Shown one piece after another: positions 11,216 through 23,459 of a stretch of 64,000 bases of DNA. A model generated the notes under the pieces. It was not told the origin of the DNA and made no database searches. It worked only from the letters and a program-made list of their open reading frames with translations. Every line of letters begins with the position of its first letter. Position 1 is the stretch's first letter. The DNA comes from Phocoena phocoena (taxonomy: Eukaryota; Chordata; Mammalia; Artiodactyla; Phocoenidae), in NCBI RefSeq assembly GCF_963924675.1, contig NC_089234.1, positions 58,012,909 through 58,076,908 on the forward strand, written 5' to 3'. The translations under genes and the position numbers were made by a program.

Positions 11216-12584
11216 ACTTCGCTGGGTCCTGCCAGGGCCTGGGTTTCTCAGTGAGCTTTTGTGGCATCTTTAAGAGGTGGGAGCATGGCCTACATCCTTC
11301 CCAAGGTCCAGAGCCTGCCCCGTGCAGCACTGAGACACCGGCCTAGTGAGTAACAGTGGTGGGGACAGGAAGTGAGAGGTGGTGAGACCATGGTGAGGGC
11401 TGCACCCTGCCAGTCTACCCCCCATCTTTCTCCCACACAAGGAAGCCTAATGTTCTGAGGTGACACAGAGTGGGCAGTGATTCTCAAAAGAGCGGGGCTA
11501 AAAGGCCATCTGTTCCTGAATTCATGAGCTGTGTAATTGCCTGCAGTGTTTCCACCACAGCTGGCCTGGTCAGACATCATGGCCTCTTGTCTCCTGACCC
11601 AGAACTTCCTCAGCCCCACTGGGCCGACCACAGAGATCAAGTCCATCCCGGCCGGCCGCCTTGTCTAAGAAGGAAGCCACATGTGAGCATTCAGCTTCCT
11701 CACAGTTTCCAGGAGGCCCAACTCTACCAGACTGAGATTGGAAAAATCAATTAGGAGTTCATAAATTACCACCCCGAAGCATTTTGAAACCATCTGAAGA
11801 GTTAATCAAACAAGTTAATGACATCAACACCATCTTAGAAGAAATATTAAATTACCTCTTTAAATGAAGTCATTTCTGTTTTTTAAATAAAAGGATTTTC
11901 TATTAATTCACATAATTGCCTCCTATTAACATACTTGCCAGAATCCAAAAGAAAAAAGTATCTGTTAAACTTGGATTGTGTCTGATACATTAGGAATTAA
12001 ATTATAGCAACAAAAAATTCCTAGGGTTTTTACGGCCAGGTTTTAATTTTTTAAAAATCCCACAACTTTTATTTCCTAGTTGGGTTCGTTTTTGTAGATT
12101 TAAGATGAGTAAGGACAAGCATGACTTGCAGTAAATTAAAAATATGTATATGTATATATGTATACTGCTGCCAAATTCTGCCCCTCCATGTATCCTGGCA
12201 GTAGGTATTACTCTCCTAATAGAGTAATTTTCCCAACCACAATAACATTTGTACCCTCCCTCTTCTTTCAAGGCACATTCCAAACCCAACTTGGGTGGTG
12301 TCATGGAAAAAATGTGGTATGCATGCAACACACACTAACTTTCCCCCATGAGCCCAACGCATCAAGGAACGTAAATATGTGATATCCACAGATACAGAAT
12401 ACCTTCAAAGGAAGAGGACACATTTTTAAAAGATTAGATTATACCTGCTCTACTAGACCAAAAACTTGAAGAAGGCAGAGACCTCTCTGGCCCAGCCCAT
12501 CCCTGGTGCTTAACAGAGGGATGTGAAGGCATGCGGGGGCGGGCAGGGCCAGGCCAAACATCTGAGGTGAAGTAAAAAACAACA

Positions 12585-12718
12585 AGGGAATTTCCTGGGT
12601 CCAGTGGTTAGGACTCTGAGCTTTCACTGTGGACAACTCGGGTTCAATCCCTGGTTGGGGAACTAAGATCCCACAGGCTGCACACGTGGCACGGTCAAAC
12701 AAGCAAACAAACAAAACA
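12585..12718 (+). mobile_element. Short tRNA-derived SINE
   Basis: The head GGGAATTTCCTGGGTCCAGT, the B-box-like GGGTTCAATCCCTGG and a CAAACAAACAAAAC tail identify a diverged member of the same tRNA-derived group. Confidence 0.8.
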
Positions 12719-14499
12719 AGGCCACTTCCCATGCCCACTCATGACCCACCAGAGCACCCCTGATGCTGGCTGACTTAGCCTAAACCAAGACCAGGGTCAG
12801 GCAAGTCAAAGAGCCCCAAGGGATGGGGAGGGATGCTGCCCTCTTCATCTGAGGTCTGCCTCCAGTCAAAGGGGAAAGAATCTTCTTTCAGAGGTAGATT
12901 TACCCCAAAGCTTCAGAAACCCTTGCACCAGCCTCTTCTAAGGCCCTGCACCTATTTGTTTTTCTTCTTCTTAAAGAAATGGTATAAATTTCAGGAGCCA
13001 TAAAACTTGACTCCCTTCTGGTTTCCCGGGAAGCACTGAGGGATTAGAATGACTTTGTGACAAGACCTAGGCCTGGTTCTGCCACCAGAGGGCTCAAGGA
13101 GGACACAGGCCTGCCTTTGGGGAGCTCACACTGACTGGGAGGGCACTCAGTGCCACATGTGATGTAAAGAACACCTGGTTAGGCCTTGTCCTGAAGGCCA
13201 CCTTCCTGTGCCTCAGCCCGTAGGTTTAGGGTGGGCATCTACTACATCCAGAACGGTTCTCAAATACAACTTTCACAGGCTTTTTTTCCCCCCTCCATAT
13301 ACTCAAGTAATACACGTTCAGCACAGAGATTTATAGAAAAGATGGTTCCTTAAAAAAAAAAGAATCGCATATAATTTCATCATTCTAAAATAAACATAGA
13401 GCCAGTGTTAATATTTTGGTGACATGTATTTTTGTATAAGAACGGAATCAGACTGTCCACGCTGCTGCATAAACTTCTGGTCTCTTCTCTCTACCAGCAC
13501 AAGCCTCTTCCCCTTTGATTTCTCAAACCCACCACGAACACAGCTGTCTGTCCTAACAAGTTCACTGAAGGTTTGGGGTGACAAAGAGAGGGCTGACACT
13601 GCCGGGGGCACTGCAAAGTTAGGCATTAGGGTCACTTTTCTCAGGAGTCCCGTGGCTGTGTGCCCTGGATGCTTCTCACTTGGCTGTCTCTGGTCCCAAG
13701 CCCTCCCTTCGCCACTCCGCAGCAGGGTCCCTCACACCCCTTCTAGGGATGTTCTAGAGGCTTGGAACGCCCCTTGGTTTCTTGCACAGAACAATTTAGC
13801 TCTCTTTGTTCACTCCATCACTTTCTGAATCACGCTTTAGGACTTACCTTTTCCCCAAGAAAAGGATCCTTAAATTGTGTTTTTTGTTAAGCAGGAGGCC
13901 TGTTCTGTGGCTCACACTCCTGGGCATGGCTACCCCGCCAGTCTCTGCAGGCTCAAGGGGTCCACTTAGGGGTTTAAGTTTCCCACTCGAATGATGCATC
14001 TCTCCACTGGGCTTCTCCCATCTTCCACCTTAGAAAGCAAAAGAATTCAGGTTGGGTTTTTCTTTGTTTTTAAAATCGCCTTTACCCCTCTTGTTACAGC
14101 TCCATTTTATTAAAGAAGAAAGCGAAGCTCAGGGAGGATAAGACGTGTAGATCTGAGTCCTCAGTGATTGCTGGGGCTCTGAGAGCAGAGAAGAGCCACA
14201 AGCCAGTGAATGTGGGGAGAGAGGGACAGAGAGGTAGAGGAGCCCCAGGAAAGAGCCAGGTCCTGGGAACACGTAAGATGGAGTGAGAAGTCACAAGCAG
14301 CTTCCAGCCCAGACTGTTCTATTTGGCCAGCATAGTTAAAAAAATATAGACATGGTTATTTATTATAAAATAGGATTATTTATTAAAAGAATCCCAAAAC
14401 AGAAGACAGGAAAAAAATCTCCCTGAGTCCTGCCACTGCCCACAGTATTGATATTTTGCTGGTTTGTGTTTTTTTTTCTAGTTAAAAACAAGAACAAAA

Positions 14500-14745
14500 A
14501 TATACTAGTTTTTTTCTTAATTGAAGTATAGTTGATTTAGAATGTTGTGTTAGTTTCAGGGGTACAGCACAGTGATTCAGTTATATACAAGAATATATAT
14601 ATATATATTTTTTTCTTTTTCAGATTCTCTTCCCTTATAGATTATTACAAAATATTGAGTACAGTTCCCTGTGCTATACAGTAGGTCCTTGTTGGTTATC
14701 TATTTTATATATAGTAGTGTGTATGTGTTAACCCTAAATTCTATA
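14500..14745. mobile_element. LINE-1 3'-end fragment
   Basis: The stretch from TTAATTGAAGTATAGTTGA, through TTAGTTTCAGGGGTACAGCA, to GTGCTATACAGTAGGTCC is the typical cetartiodactyl L1 3' end in this orientation. Confidence 0.75.
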
Positions 14746-16976
14746 AGGGTTTTTTTTTTTTATATATAAAGTCAAATCATGGTGTCAAAACTATATTTTT
14801 GAATTCAGATTAAAGCCTTTCCTCACTGGGCAAGGGAAACATTTAACCAAACACGAGCTGTACCATTTAAAAGTCTGAAATGGAGTCAGGATAGGGATTC
14901 CTATTTTGATTATTCCTGGATATAGCTCCTCAAAGGCAAGGGCACTGTTTCACAGAGGAAAATGGCACTCCAGATCTTATGGGTCAAGAAACACGTGGCC
15001 CTGCATTCTCTGTTATCACAGTGTCTTTAAATGCTTTAAAATTAGCAGTATTTTAGTTTGGGTTTCCTCAAAGGTGGATGCTGAGACCAGAGTTTGGGAA
15101 CAAATTGTTTGTGAGGTGTTCCAGGAAGCAGGTAACTCCATGACCAGCACAAAGACCAGAAAACAGCCTCAATCAGGGAAATACAGGCGCTTGTGTGAGG
15201 AAGCCTTTTGTGTAAGGGAGCTGTCCACTTATACCGCAGTGATCTCAGCTGAGGAATGTGACAGGACAAGGATAGCCTCTGTTACAGCTGCCTACTGACT
15301 TAAAATTTTTAAATCAGCAGATTTCCCACAAAACTCTGGCTTTCTGACTTTTCATAAAACCATCCGACCATCTGGGCTTGCATTCCCACATGGAATGGCA
15401 AGCTGCCACCCCCTTCAGTGGGGGCATTTGCTCTCTACTCTGCCACAGTCCCCACCACTCCCTGATGCCTCCTACCTGAGGCCAATAGTCAGGTTCTTCT
15501 TTGTTTGTTTTATTCTTTAACACCCAATGCACTTAACTCCTCTATGTTACCTGCCTGGCCCGTCCAGGAAGGAGCCTGAGTCTGCTATCCTTTGAGGAAG
15601 AGGCAGGCTGCTGCTGCACATATAGGCCATATAGCCTTCAAGTTGGCATTTGGTTTCCTGGGACGAAACCTTTAAATATGAAGCTGTAACAGGAACCTGG
15701 AGGCCTCTCTTGACAACCTGCCCAGCTCTCATTATGACATTTAGCCTGTGATTGATATTGTATGTGTCATCAAGACCTTGGCAGTTAATCTCTAGGTCGA
15801 ATCTATGGAAACCAAACAGAACAGATTTGTCTTCCCCTTCCATTTTGGCTGTGATCTGGGAAACAGACACTCCCGGCCTTTCTGAGATTCAAAGATCTGG
15901 GAGCCATGCAGAGAGGGATGCACACAAGCCGCCTTCAGGATTTGGAAAGATTACAGGTCTGTGGTTTCTGGACGGCTCTGTGCTTTGTTCTCCTACCCCA
16001 TCCAATCTGCATGCTGGAGGATAATAGATCCCAGAGCTCCCTCTGCGTGCCAAGCCGCTCTGGGTAGACCACACCACTTCCTCTTCTGTCTGGAAATCCA
16101 GCCGAGGCTTTCAGCACGTAGATGGGGATGGGGATGGCTCCTTCCACAGTATAATGAAGGAGGACCAGCCTCCGCAAGGGTGAGGTCAGCTTCAGTAATA
16201 CAAGGAGGCGGGCAGAAGGTTCAGCATGCAGTTACTCCAGTGTCTCCCTAAAATCCCTTCTTCTGAAGCCTCCTTTGGTGGCAGGCAGGGTTCAAAATGG
16301 CCCAAACCTCCAAATTTAGGTAAATGGTGCCCAGCTTTGACTCCCTTGGAAACAAGAAGAGCTGGTGCCATAGACGGGCAGAACTCCAGACTTCTCAAAG
16401 TCAAGGCGCCTCAGGCCTGCAGCGGGGAGGGTGTGGCCACTCTCAGGAGACTGAGGTGTCTGGACTGGCTCTGCTGCGGAAGTTTCAGGCCATCCCTTAA
16501 AATAACACCTCCTTCGGTGACTGGAAATGCCAGCTGCCAGGCCCCAGAGTGAAGTTCGGGTCTGAGCAAGTCCCTGCTGCAGGGGGCTGTCCATCCTGTA
16601 CTCTGTTCATCGCTCACCTTCCCCCGCCTGCAAATTAGCCCAAGGCTCCGTCCTGCCTCATCAACTCCAACTGAGCCCCTAGCACAGGCCCCCCCAGTCT
16701 TACTCGTTCACCCCGAGTCACTCCTTCCGTTCATTCACTAGGTCATCCCCTCATTCACCTTCTGAGCACCTCTTATGTGTCAGACACCGAGGCTGAAAAC
16801 AACATGAAAGAGCATCTTCAAGGAGCCTTGGAATAAGGCTGTCCAGCCCTTCCCTCGTCCCAGTCCCACACCCTTACTCTGGGCTAAATACCTGGGTCTG
16901 CACGTCAATGAGAAGATGGAAAGCATATTGAGCACCCTTCCTACACTTCTCTTGACTCAACAGCTCCTTGACTCTT

Positions 16977-17284
16977 TTTTTTCTTTTTTTTTTTGGCTGC
17001 ATTGGGTCTTAGTCGTGGCACGCAGGATCTTCATTGAGGTATGCGGGCTCTTGGTTAAGGCGCATGGCCTTCTCTCTAGGTGTGGCTCGCAGGCTCCAGG
17101 GCGCGTGGGCTCTGTAGTTTGCGGCACGCGGGCTCTCTAGTTGAGGTGCACGAGCTCAGTAGTCATGGTGTGCGGGCTTAGTTGCCCCGCGGGATGTGGG
17201 ATCTTAGTTCCCCGACCAGGGATCGAACCCGCGTCCCCCGCATTGAAAGGCAGATTCTTTACCACTGGACCACCAGGGTTATCC
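16977..17284 (-). mobile_element. CHR-1-type SINE, reverse orientation
   Basis: Starts with a T-rich tract and GGCTGCATTGGGTCTTAG, and ends at the tRNA head (GGACCACCAGGG). The perfect 16-bp duplication CAGCTCCTTGACTCTT lies at 16961-16976 and 17285-17300. Confidence 0.93.
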
Positions 17285-17644
17285 CAGCTCCTTGACTCTT
17301 GAACCACATTCTTGGGCAATTATTATCAAACTTTAGTGAGCAACAGACTCACTTGGGAGCTTGTTAAAATACAGACTCCTAGGCCCCACTCTGGCCTAGG
17401 GTGCAACCCAGGAATCTGTATTTTTAGCAAGTGCCAGATGATTCTGTGGGAGGTGGTCTTTAGATCATGCTTTGGCAGACTCCAAAGAAGGGTGGCCTCT
17501 GTAGCCCATGGCCCCCCCACACCTCAACTCAGGATTCTGCAGGAGAAAGTCACAGATCCAGGCTTCCCCCCAAACACTGCTAGCCAGTGATCCTTTAATC
17601 CACCTACTGTGAACTGGGGAGAATCAAATTTCCCAGAGCGGTGG

Positions 17645-18340
17645 TTTCAGCATTTTCCTGTTCTTTTTTTAAAAATTTAATGGACAATTTCAAACACAAA
17701 GAGGAACAGTATGACCTTGCAGCCATCATCCTTGGCAAATCCTGCCTCATCACATCTCCACCTATACCCCTCTCTCCGACACAATATATTATTGTATTTT
17801 CCAATAGTATTATTTTTGAAGCAAATCCCAGACATTATATCATTTCATCTGTGAACATTTTACTACGTATTTCCAAAAGATAAGGCCCTGAGGTATAATT
17901 TAACGGTCTTCTGAATCTCCTGCAAATTGGTTGCTAGATCTAGACTCTGAGGACTCTGTTCAAAGATCCAGGTCTTCCTTTGGCGAGGCTCCTTTTGTGG
18001 TAGTGGTGGTGTGTTCCTCCATCAGAAGGCCTGTAACGTCTGACGTCTCTTATGCTGCCAGCAGTCAGTGCTCAGTGCCTACATCCATTAGCTCATCGGG
18101 TGTTGTAAAATGGTGCTTCCTTCCTTCTTTATTGAAGTTCTTCTGTAAAAGAAAATTTCCCTCATCTACCCAGTAGTACAGTTTGCATCCAAAAGGAATG
18201 ACAAATGCTAGATTCCTTCATTTCACTGGCCTGTCTTCATAATGAGCTGACTCTCTAGCATCTTCCAAAAGTGAATAATTGTTTTCAGTATCATTATGAT
18301 TTAAATGTTTGATGTGTTTCTACTAACTGCAGTTATTTTT
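17645..18340. repeat. Old LINE-1 fragment
   Basis: The stretch GAAGCAAATCCCAGACATTA, then TCATTTCATCTGTGAACATT and TCCAAAAGATAAGG, resembles old L1M 3' sequence. Boundaries are approximate. Confidence 0.5.
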
Positions 18341-18449
18341 ATTATTCATGCTCAAATTGTCCCATTTTTGATAAGTGGGAGCCTCTTCAAGATGTGTTCT
18401 GGGTCTTTTCGATAGGATCCTAATGGTCTTTGAAGCTACTGGGGCTTTT

Positions 18450-18655
18450 TTTTTTTTTTTTTTGTGGTACCCGGGCCTCTCACTCTTGTGGCCTCTCCCG
18501 TTGCGGAACACAGGCTCCGGATGCGCAGGCTCAGCGGCCATGGCTCACGGGCCCAGCCACTCTGCGGCATGTGGGATCTTCCTGGACCAGGGCTTGAACC
18601 CGTGTCCCCTGCATTGGCAGGCGGATTCTTAACCACTGTGCCACCAGGGAAGCCG
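18450..18655 (-). mobile_element. CHR-2-type SINE, reverse orientation
   Basis: Poly-T start, GTGGTACCCGGGCCTCTCAC, and the tRNA head ending CCACCAGGGAAGCC. The target-site duplication TACTGGGGCTTTTT is present on both sides (from 18437 and from 18656). Confidence 0.92.
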
Positions 18656-18794
18656 TACTGGGGCTTTTTTACATTCTTCAAGTCCCTGGCCTGCCCCTCC
18701 CCACCCTGCATCCTCCACCCCAACCCCTACCCTCTGGGCAATTTTTTTTTTTTCTCAGAAGACTTAGACCATGTGTTATAAGCGTCCTCAATTT

Positions 18795-18935
18795 ACAGTT
18801 TTCCTCATCTTCAAAATGGAGATAATCATGGTGCCTGTTTCTTAGGGTTGTTAAGAAGATTAAATGAGTTAATAATTGCAAAGCACCTGGAACAGTGCCT
18901 AGCACACAGTAAGTGCTACATAAGTATTTGTTACA
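18795..18935 (-). repeat. MIR fragment, reverse orientation
   Basis: Reads CTCATCTTCAAAATGGAGAT, TTGTTAAGAAGATTAAATGA and AACAGTGCCTAGCACACAGT, the complement form of MIR. Confidence 0.75.
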
Positions 18936-19796
18936 TAAATGAGTAACGTTCCCTCCCCATCACTCACCTGCACTCACGTTTCTCAGTCACTCCACCCTTT
19001 CCCCCTTCCCTCCAGTCTCCCAGCAGGACGAGTATAACCTCCCTTCCCAGGCTGCCTGAGTGTATCGGTCACTCCGCTCACGGAACACATGGTGCCCAAT
19101 TCCTCAATGAATTCATTTCTTTGGGGACAATGGAAACTCTTCACCCATATTCCACCTGCAGAGCCTGACAAGCTCTGCAAATACACGTTCCAATCTGCAG
19201 ACACAGCTTTCTAGCTTGGAACGTCTCTTCCAAACCCCGGTAAGCTAGCACAACTGCCAGCCTCCTAGTGTGAGAGTAGCCAGCGTTGACTTCAACTTCC
19301 TAACAAGTTGACAAACCCTCACGCAGCCAAGTTTCCTTCCACCCCAAGACTTCCGAATCCCCGGAATGTGTGTGGCTGCCCAGACCACACAGGCTCTGGA
19401 TTTCCAGGTGTGCCCTTTCCACTGGATGACAGCTCTCTGCAGACGCTGAATACCACAGGCCTGGAATGGCAGGGACCTCCTGGGCCTTCTTATTCAGGTT
19501 CTAAATGGCCTGAGCCAGCAGACTCCGGTCACATAAAGGAAAGAACAGGCACCAAAAAAGGGGGTAAATCTAAAAGAAAGGTGGCAGAGGACAGGCAGCC
19601 TGCAGGGATTTCTTAGACCTGAAGCCTGTTTGTGTCTGCAGCAAATGCCCACGTCAGAGGGTGCCCAGCATGCTTGCTTTGCAGGAGACTGGAATCTTGG
19701 GGAAGTGTTGTTTAACTGCTATCATGGCCTTCCCTATTGACCTCTGTGGCCTGGGAAGAGGAAGCAGGAACATAACAGGCTGGGGAAATGCCAGCT

Positions 19797-19802
19797 TATA
19801 TA
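19797..19802 (+). promoter_or_regulatory. DUSP29: Candidate TATA box of DUSP29
   Basis: TATATA lies in the context CAGCTTATATACC, 112 bases before the DUSP29 ATG. The spacing suits a short 5' UTR, and many muscle-specific genes use TATA promoters. A CATTCC element (partial M-CAT/TEAD-type) at 19826-19831 and an E-box at 19877-19882 follow. There is no CpG island at this start. This is an inference from position and motif only. Confidence 0.45.
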
Positions 19803-19827
19803 CCCTCCTCTTTTTTTGTAAAGCCCA

Positions 19828-19913
19828 TTCCCTACCTCTGTCCCTGCTAACCGCAATCCTGACCCTCTTTCATGACCAGCTGCAGAAAGGAAAGAAAATC
19901 CCTTGGCTCCAAA
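19828..19913 (+). other. DUSP29: Presumed 5' UTR of DUSP29
   Basis: If transcription starts about 30 bases after the TATA-like box at 19797, a leader of roughly 85 bases precedes the ATG at 19914 with no need for an upstream exon. It contains an in-frame upstream ATG at 19872 in weak context and a CAGCTG E-box at 19877-19882. The exact start is inferred, and a separate non-coding first exon cannot be excluded. Confidence 0.4.
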
Positions 19914-20113
19914 ATGACATCCAGAGAACCGAAGACAAGCCTCAAGAATGCTTACCCGTCTGCCAAGAAGCTGCTGCCGAAGGTGGAGGAGGAGGGGGAG
20001 GCTGAGGATTACTGTACCCCCGGAGCCTTTGAGCTGGAGCGTCTCTTCTGGAAGGGCAGTCCCCAGTACACGCATGTCAACGAGGTCTGGCCCAAGCTCT
20101 ACATCGGCGATGA
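19914..20113 (+). CDS. DUSP29: DUSP29 (DUPD1) coding exon 1
   Basis: This exon encodes residues 1-66 plus two bases of codon 67 of dual specificity phosphatase 29, a small cysteine phosphatase of striated muscle. The segment holds a variable acidic N-terminus ([10 protein letters not shown] around residues 25-34) followed by the conserved helix and first strand of the DSP fold ([13 protein letters not shown]). I chose the ATG at 19914 because it matches the family start ([11 protein letters not shown]) and has A at -3. An in-frame ATG 42 bases upstream (19872) has T at -3 and would add 14 residues. The exon ends in GA, followed by a consensus GTAAGT donor at 20114. The split codon is completed by G of exon 2 to give Glu67. 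The assignment is very secure because protein sequence, exon phases and the neighbouring KAT6B all agree. Confidence 0.96.
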
Positions 20114-20275
20114 GTAAGTGGCGAGGCCCAGCCTCACCTTTGGTAGCCAGCCCTCCCCAGGGCACAGCCCTCGCCACCTTCCTGCCATGAGCTCTTTTTA
20201 GGTTGGTTCTGAGAGAACTCTATTAGCTAGGGCTGGGTTTATTTTCCTATCACAGAAAACTCAGAAAAGGGGCTT

Positions 20276-20480
20276 GGGCTTCCCTGGTGGCGCAGTGGTT
20301 GGGAGTCCGCCTGCCGATGCAGGGGACGCGGGTTCGTGCCCGGTCCGGGAAGATCCCACATGCCGCGGAGAGGCTGGGCCCGTGGGCCATGGCCGCTGAG
20401 TCTGCGAGTCCGGAGCCTGTGCTCCGCAACGGGAGAGGCCACAGCGGTGAGAGGCCAGCGTACCGCCAAAAAAAAAAAAA
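20276..20480 (+). mobile_element. CHR-2-type SINE in DUSP29 intron 1
   Basis: A near-consensus copy: GGGCTTCCCTGGTGGCGCAG head, GGGAGAGGCCACAGCGG end and poly-A tail. The perfect 13-bp duplication AGAAAAGGGGCTT lies at 20263-20275 and 20481-20493. It sits only about 160 bases after the exon 1 splice donor. Low divergence suggests a young insertion. Confidence 0.95.
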
Positions 20481-20999
20481 AGAAAAGGGGCTTAAGCAAG
20501 ATAGAGATTGGTTTCTCTCTCACATAAAAGAAGTGCAGAGGAAGGCGAGCTGGGGCTGGCATAGTGACTCCAGGGTCACCAGGGGCTCAGGCTCCCAGGC
20601 TCGGGCTCCACCATCCCCAGGGTGTGGTTTCTTCCTTCAGGGTTGCTTCAAGGTCTGACACTGCTAGCAGGGAAGCTGCCATCAACTGTAGGATCCAGAC
20701 CACTGGAAGGCTGAAGGCAAGGAAGAGGAAAAGGACATCTTCCCGAAGGGAAGTCCCACCCAAGACTTCCCCTGCCCTTAGCTGCAAGGGAAGCTGGGAA
20801 ATGTAGTCTTTTATTTTAGATGGGGATAAGACTAGCAAGAATAAAGTCAGTTCTCAGGTGGGTGGCATAAGAGCACATCACCATATGTGTCAGGAAGCAC
20901 GGTAGACCCAGTAAAGTTGAGGTTACTGTCCCCTCTAGATTTTTATAGTCACCATTCCCCACTCTTCAAACAATTAGGAAGTGCCTACTGTAAATAATA

Positions 21000-21225
21000 A
21001 TAATAATTGTACTTATTCTTTATTGAATACTATGTGCCAGGCACTGTGCTAAGCATCTTGCATGCATGACCTCACTTTATTTTCACTACAGCCCAATGAG
21101 AGGTCATCTAATTACTCCCATTTTAAAGACAAGGAAACTGAGGCACAGAGCAGTTAAGTAACTGGCCCAAGGTCCACAGCTCAGTAAATAGCTGAGAGCT
21201 GGGATTCAAATGCCGTTTGGCCTAA
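21000..21225 (+). repeat. MIR, nearly full length
   Basis: Contains ATGTGCCAGGCACTGTGCTA, CCAATGAGAGGTCATCTAAT, ACAAGGAAACTGAGGCACAG and AGAGCTGGGATTCAAATGCC in MIR order. Confidence 0.85.
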
Positions 21226-21606
21226 CCCAGAAGCTTTCATCCTGCTCCTCCCGCCATCCCCCCAGGATTCCAGCTCATGGCTCATCTCTCTGAGATGGTG
21301 CAGGACCACTGCATGTGTGATTTTTAATAAACACCTTGCTGCTTAAAAACCTAGAGATAACTGTCTAGTCATGGGAAATCAGGGGCAGAACCCCCTTTTC
21401 TTTTTTCTTTCTTAATATTTTTAAATGGAAAAAGTTACAAAAATTATATGCCCTTTTACACTAAATTAAACTAAATAGAGGGTTATAAAAAACTGCATAA
21501 TCTCCCTTTGTCCTCTCTTAACTCTGCCCTGAGTAACCAGCATTAAGCTCACTTTATGTATGTTATTGCAAACATAAGGAAATATATGCATACATTTAAA
21601 GGATTT

Positions 21607-21812
21607 TTTTTTTTTTTTTTTGTGGTACGCAGGCCTCTCACTGTTGTGGCCTCTCCCGTTGCAGAGCACAGGCTCCGGACGCACAGGCTCAGCGGCCATG
21701 GCTCACGGGCCCAGCCACTCCGTGGCATGTGGGATCTTCCCAGACCGGGGCACGAACCCGTGTCCCCTGCATCGGCAGGTGGACTCTCAACCACTGCGCC
21801 ACCAGGGAAGCC
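21607..21812 (-). mobile_element. CHR-2-type SINE, reverse orientation
   Basis: Poly-T start, GTGGTACGCAGGCCTCTCAC body, and CCACCAGGGAAGCCC head. The flanks share AGGATTTTT, at about 21599 and 21813. Confidence 0.92.
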
Positions 21813-21974
21813 CAGGATTTTTATTTCTTTTAAATAATTTTTAGCAGAAAAAAGGAATTATACTCTTCTGTACTTTCAATATTCCTTAGTATAGCTGTAC
21901 CATAATTTATCCAATCATTTCTCAGTTATGAACATTGGGGAATGTGGGTTCCCCTAAATAGGGACTCTATTGTT

Positions 21975-22340
21975 TACTTTTTAAAAAACAATAGCTTTAT
22001 TGAGATATAACTTGCATTCCATAAAATTCACCCTTTTAGAGTGTACAATTCAGCGGTTTTATTATATTTACAGAGCTGTACAACCACCAGCTAATTTCAA
22101 AGCATTTCCATCACCTCAGAAGGAAACCCTGAACCCATTAAGTAATCACTCTCAATTCCCCATATTCTCCCAGTCTTAGGCAGCCAACAATCTGCTGTTT
22201 CTATGTATTTACCTATCCTGGACATTTCATATAAATGGAATAATAATAAATGGCCAATTGTGACTGGCTTCTTACACTTAGCATACTGTTTTCAAGGTTC
22301 ATCCAAGCTGTAGTGTGTATTAGTGTTTTATTCTTCTTTA
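21975..22340. mobile_element. LINE-1 (old L1M) 3' fragment
   Basis: The stretch AATAGCTTTATTGAGATATA, TCCATAAAATTCACCC, GTGTACAATTCAGCGG and CATTTCCATCACCTC is the standard old L1 3' sequence. Confidence 0.75.
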
Positions 22341-23459
22341 TTGCCAAATAATCTCTGTACTATTTTTGCAACTTTTCTGTAAGTCTAAAATTAGTTCAAA
22401 ATAAAAAAGGCATGCATATACTTTGACCTCAAATATCGCTTTCAGAAATGTGACTTACAGAAATAAGAGTACCAGTACACAAGGAAATATGTACGATGTT
22501 TATCTTGTTTGAAGTAGCAAAAAAGGGGGGGAAATCTGAATCTCTTATCTTTTAATAATAAAATATTACATAAACGTAGTAACTATATTGTCCTATTTTT
22601 AAAGTAATGTAAACTCATTGTATAAATATAGATCTCTTAGCTTCCCTATTTGTAACAGGTTAACAAGAGAACCTTCCTCATAGGATTGTATGGATTGAGA
22701 TAATATATGTCAAATATTAGTGCAGTGCCTAGTACAGAGTAAGCACTGAAAAAGTTTAGCTATAATAATAAAATAGTGATTAATGTAAGGAAGAAAACTT
22801 TTAAATATCTCAAAACAATCACCCAAGTCCATCACGCCAAGCCACGCCTACTAAGACTGCAGTACATTTCCTCCTACACTTTCTACATGATACATTTGGT
22901 TTTAAATTCTTTTTATATAGTTGTGACAATATTGATTATTCATTTTATCTTGTCTCTTTTCCACATAGTGTCATTCATAAACTTTTCTCTTATTATATAC
23001 TTCTCATATATATCATAATATAATAGTAACAATAATTATATATGTATTATATCAGATGGATAGAAGATCATTTATTTAACCACTTTCCCTACTATTGGAC
23101 ATATCGGTCACTTTCACGTTCTCACTTTTATAAATAATGCTGCAGTGGACATCTTTATTCATAAACTTATTTTTAATATTTAGGATTATTTCCTGAGATC
23201 TGACCCTACAAATGGTATAAATAGGGGAAGGAGGATTAAGATTTAAAGATTTATACTGTCTCTTTCTCTGTGCTGTTCCCTTTGCCTAAAATGCCCTTCC
23301 CTTCACCTCATCTCCGTGTCCAGATTCTATGCATTCTTCAAAGTCCACTCAAGTCACTTCTGCCATGAAGTTAGCTTTCCCAATCCCCATGGTGAGAAGT
23401 AAGTTTTTTCTCTCTGTATGTTACATACTAGATTTACCTTCCCTACAGGTTATAATAGT

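Larger units (their letters stand above)
1..19796. other. Gene-free region upstream of DUSP29
   Basis: No exon of a known protein family was recognised on either strand. The longest open frames (4824-5522 on -, 8039-8698 on +, 8023-8601 on -) have low-complexity, Pro/Ser-rich translations and no start, splice or family support. Recognised contents are listed separately. Unique-looking sequence without a call includes 3700-4400, 4700-5590, 6120-6620, 8030-10000, 11210-12580, 12720-14480, 14750-16970 and 18940-19790. In human the next gene on this side is DUSP13, by my recollection about 35 kb away, so an empty 20 kb is expected. Confidence 0.7.

Noticed and set aside
19308..19616. 102-codon open frame just upstream of DUSP29, considered as an extra exon
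   Set aside because: It ends before the TATA-like box, has no family resemblance and is not needed for the DUSP29 frame, which has its own start.
20276..20480. tRNA-like sequence considered as a tRNA gene
   Set aside because: It is the tRNA-derived head of a SINE with a poly-A tail and target-site duplication. The same applies to all other tRNA-like hits in the window.
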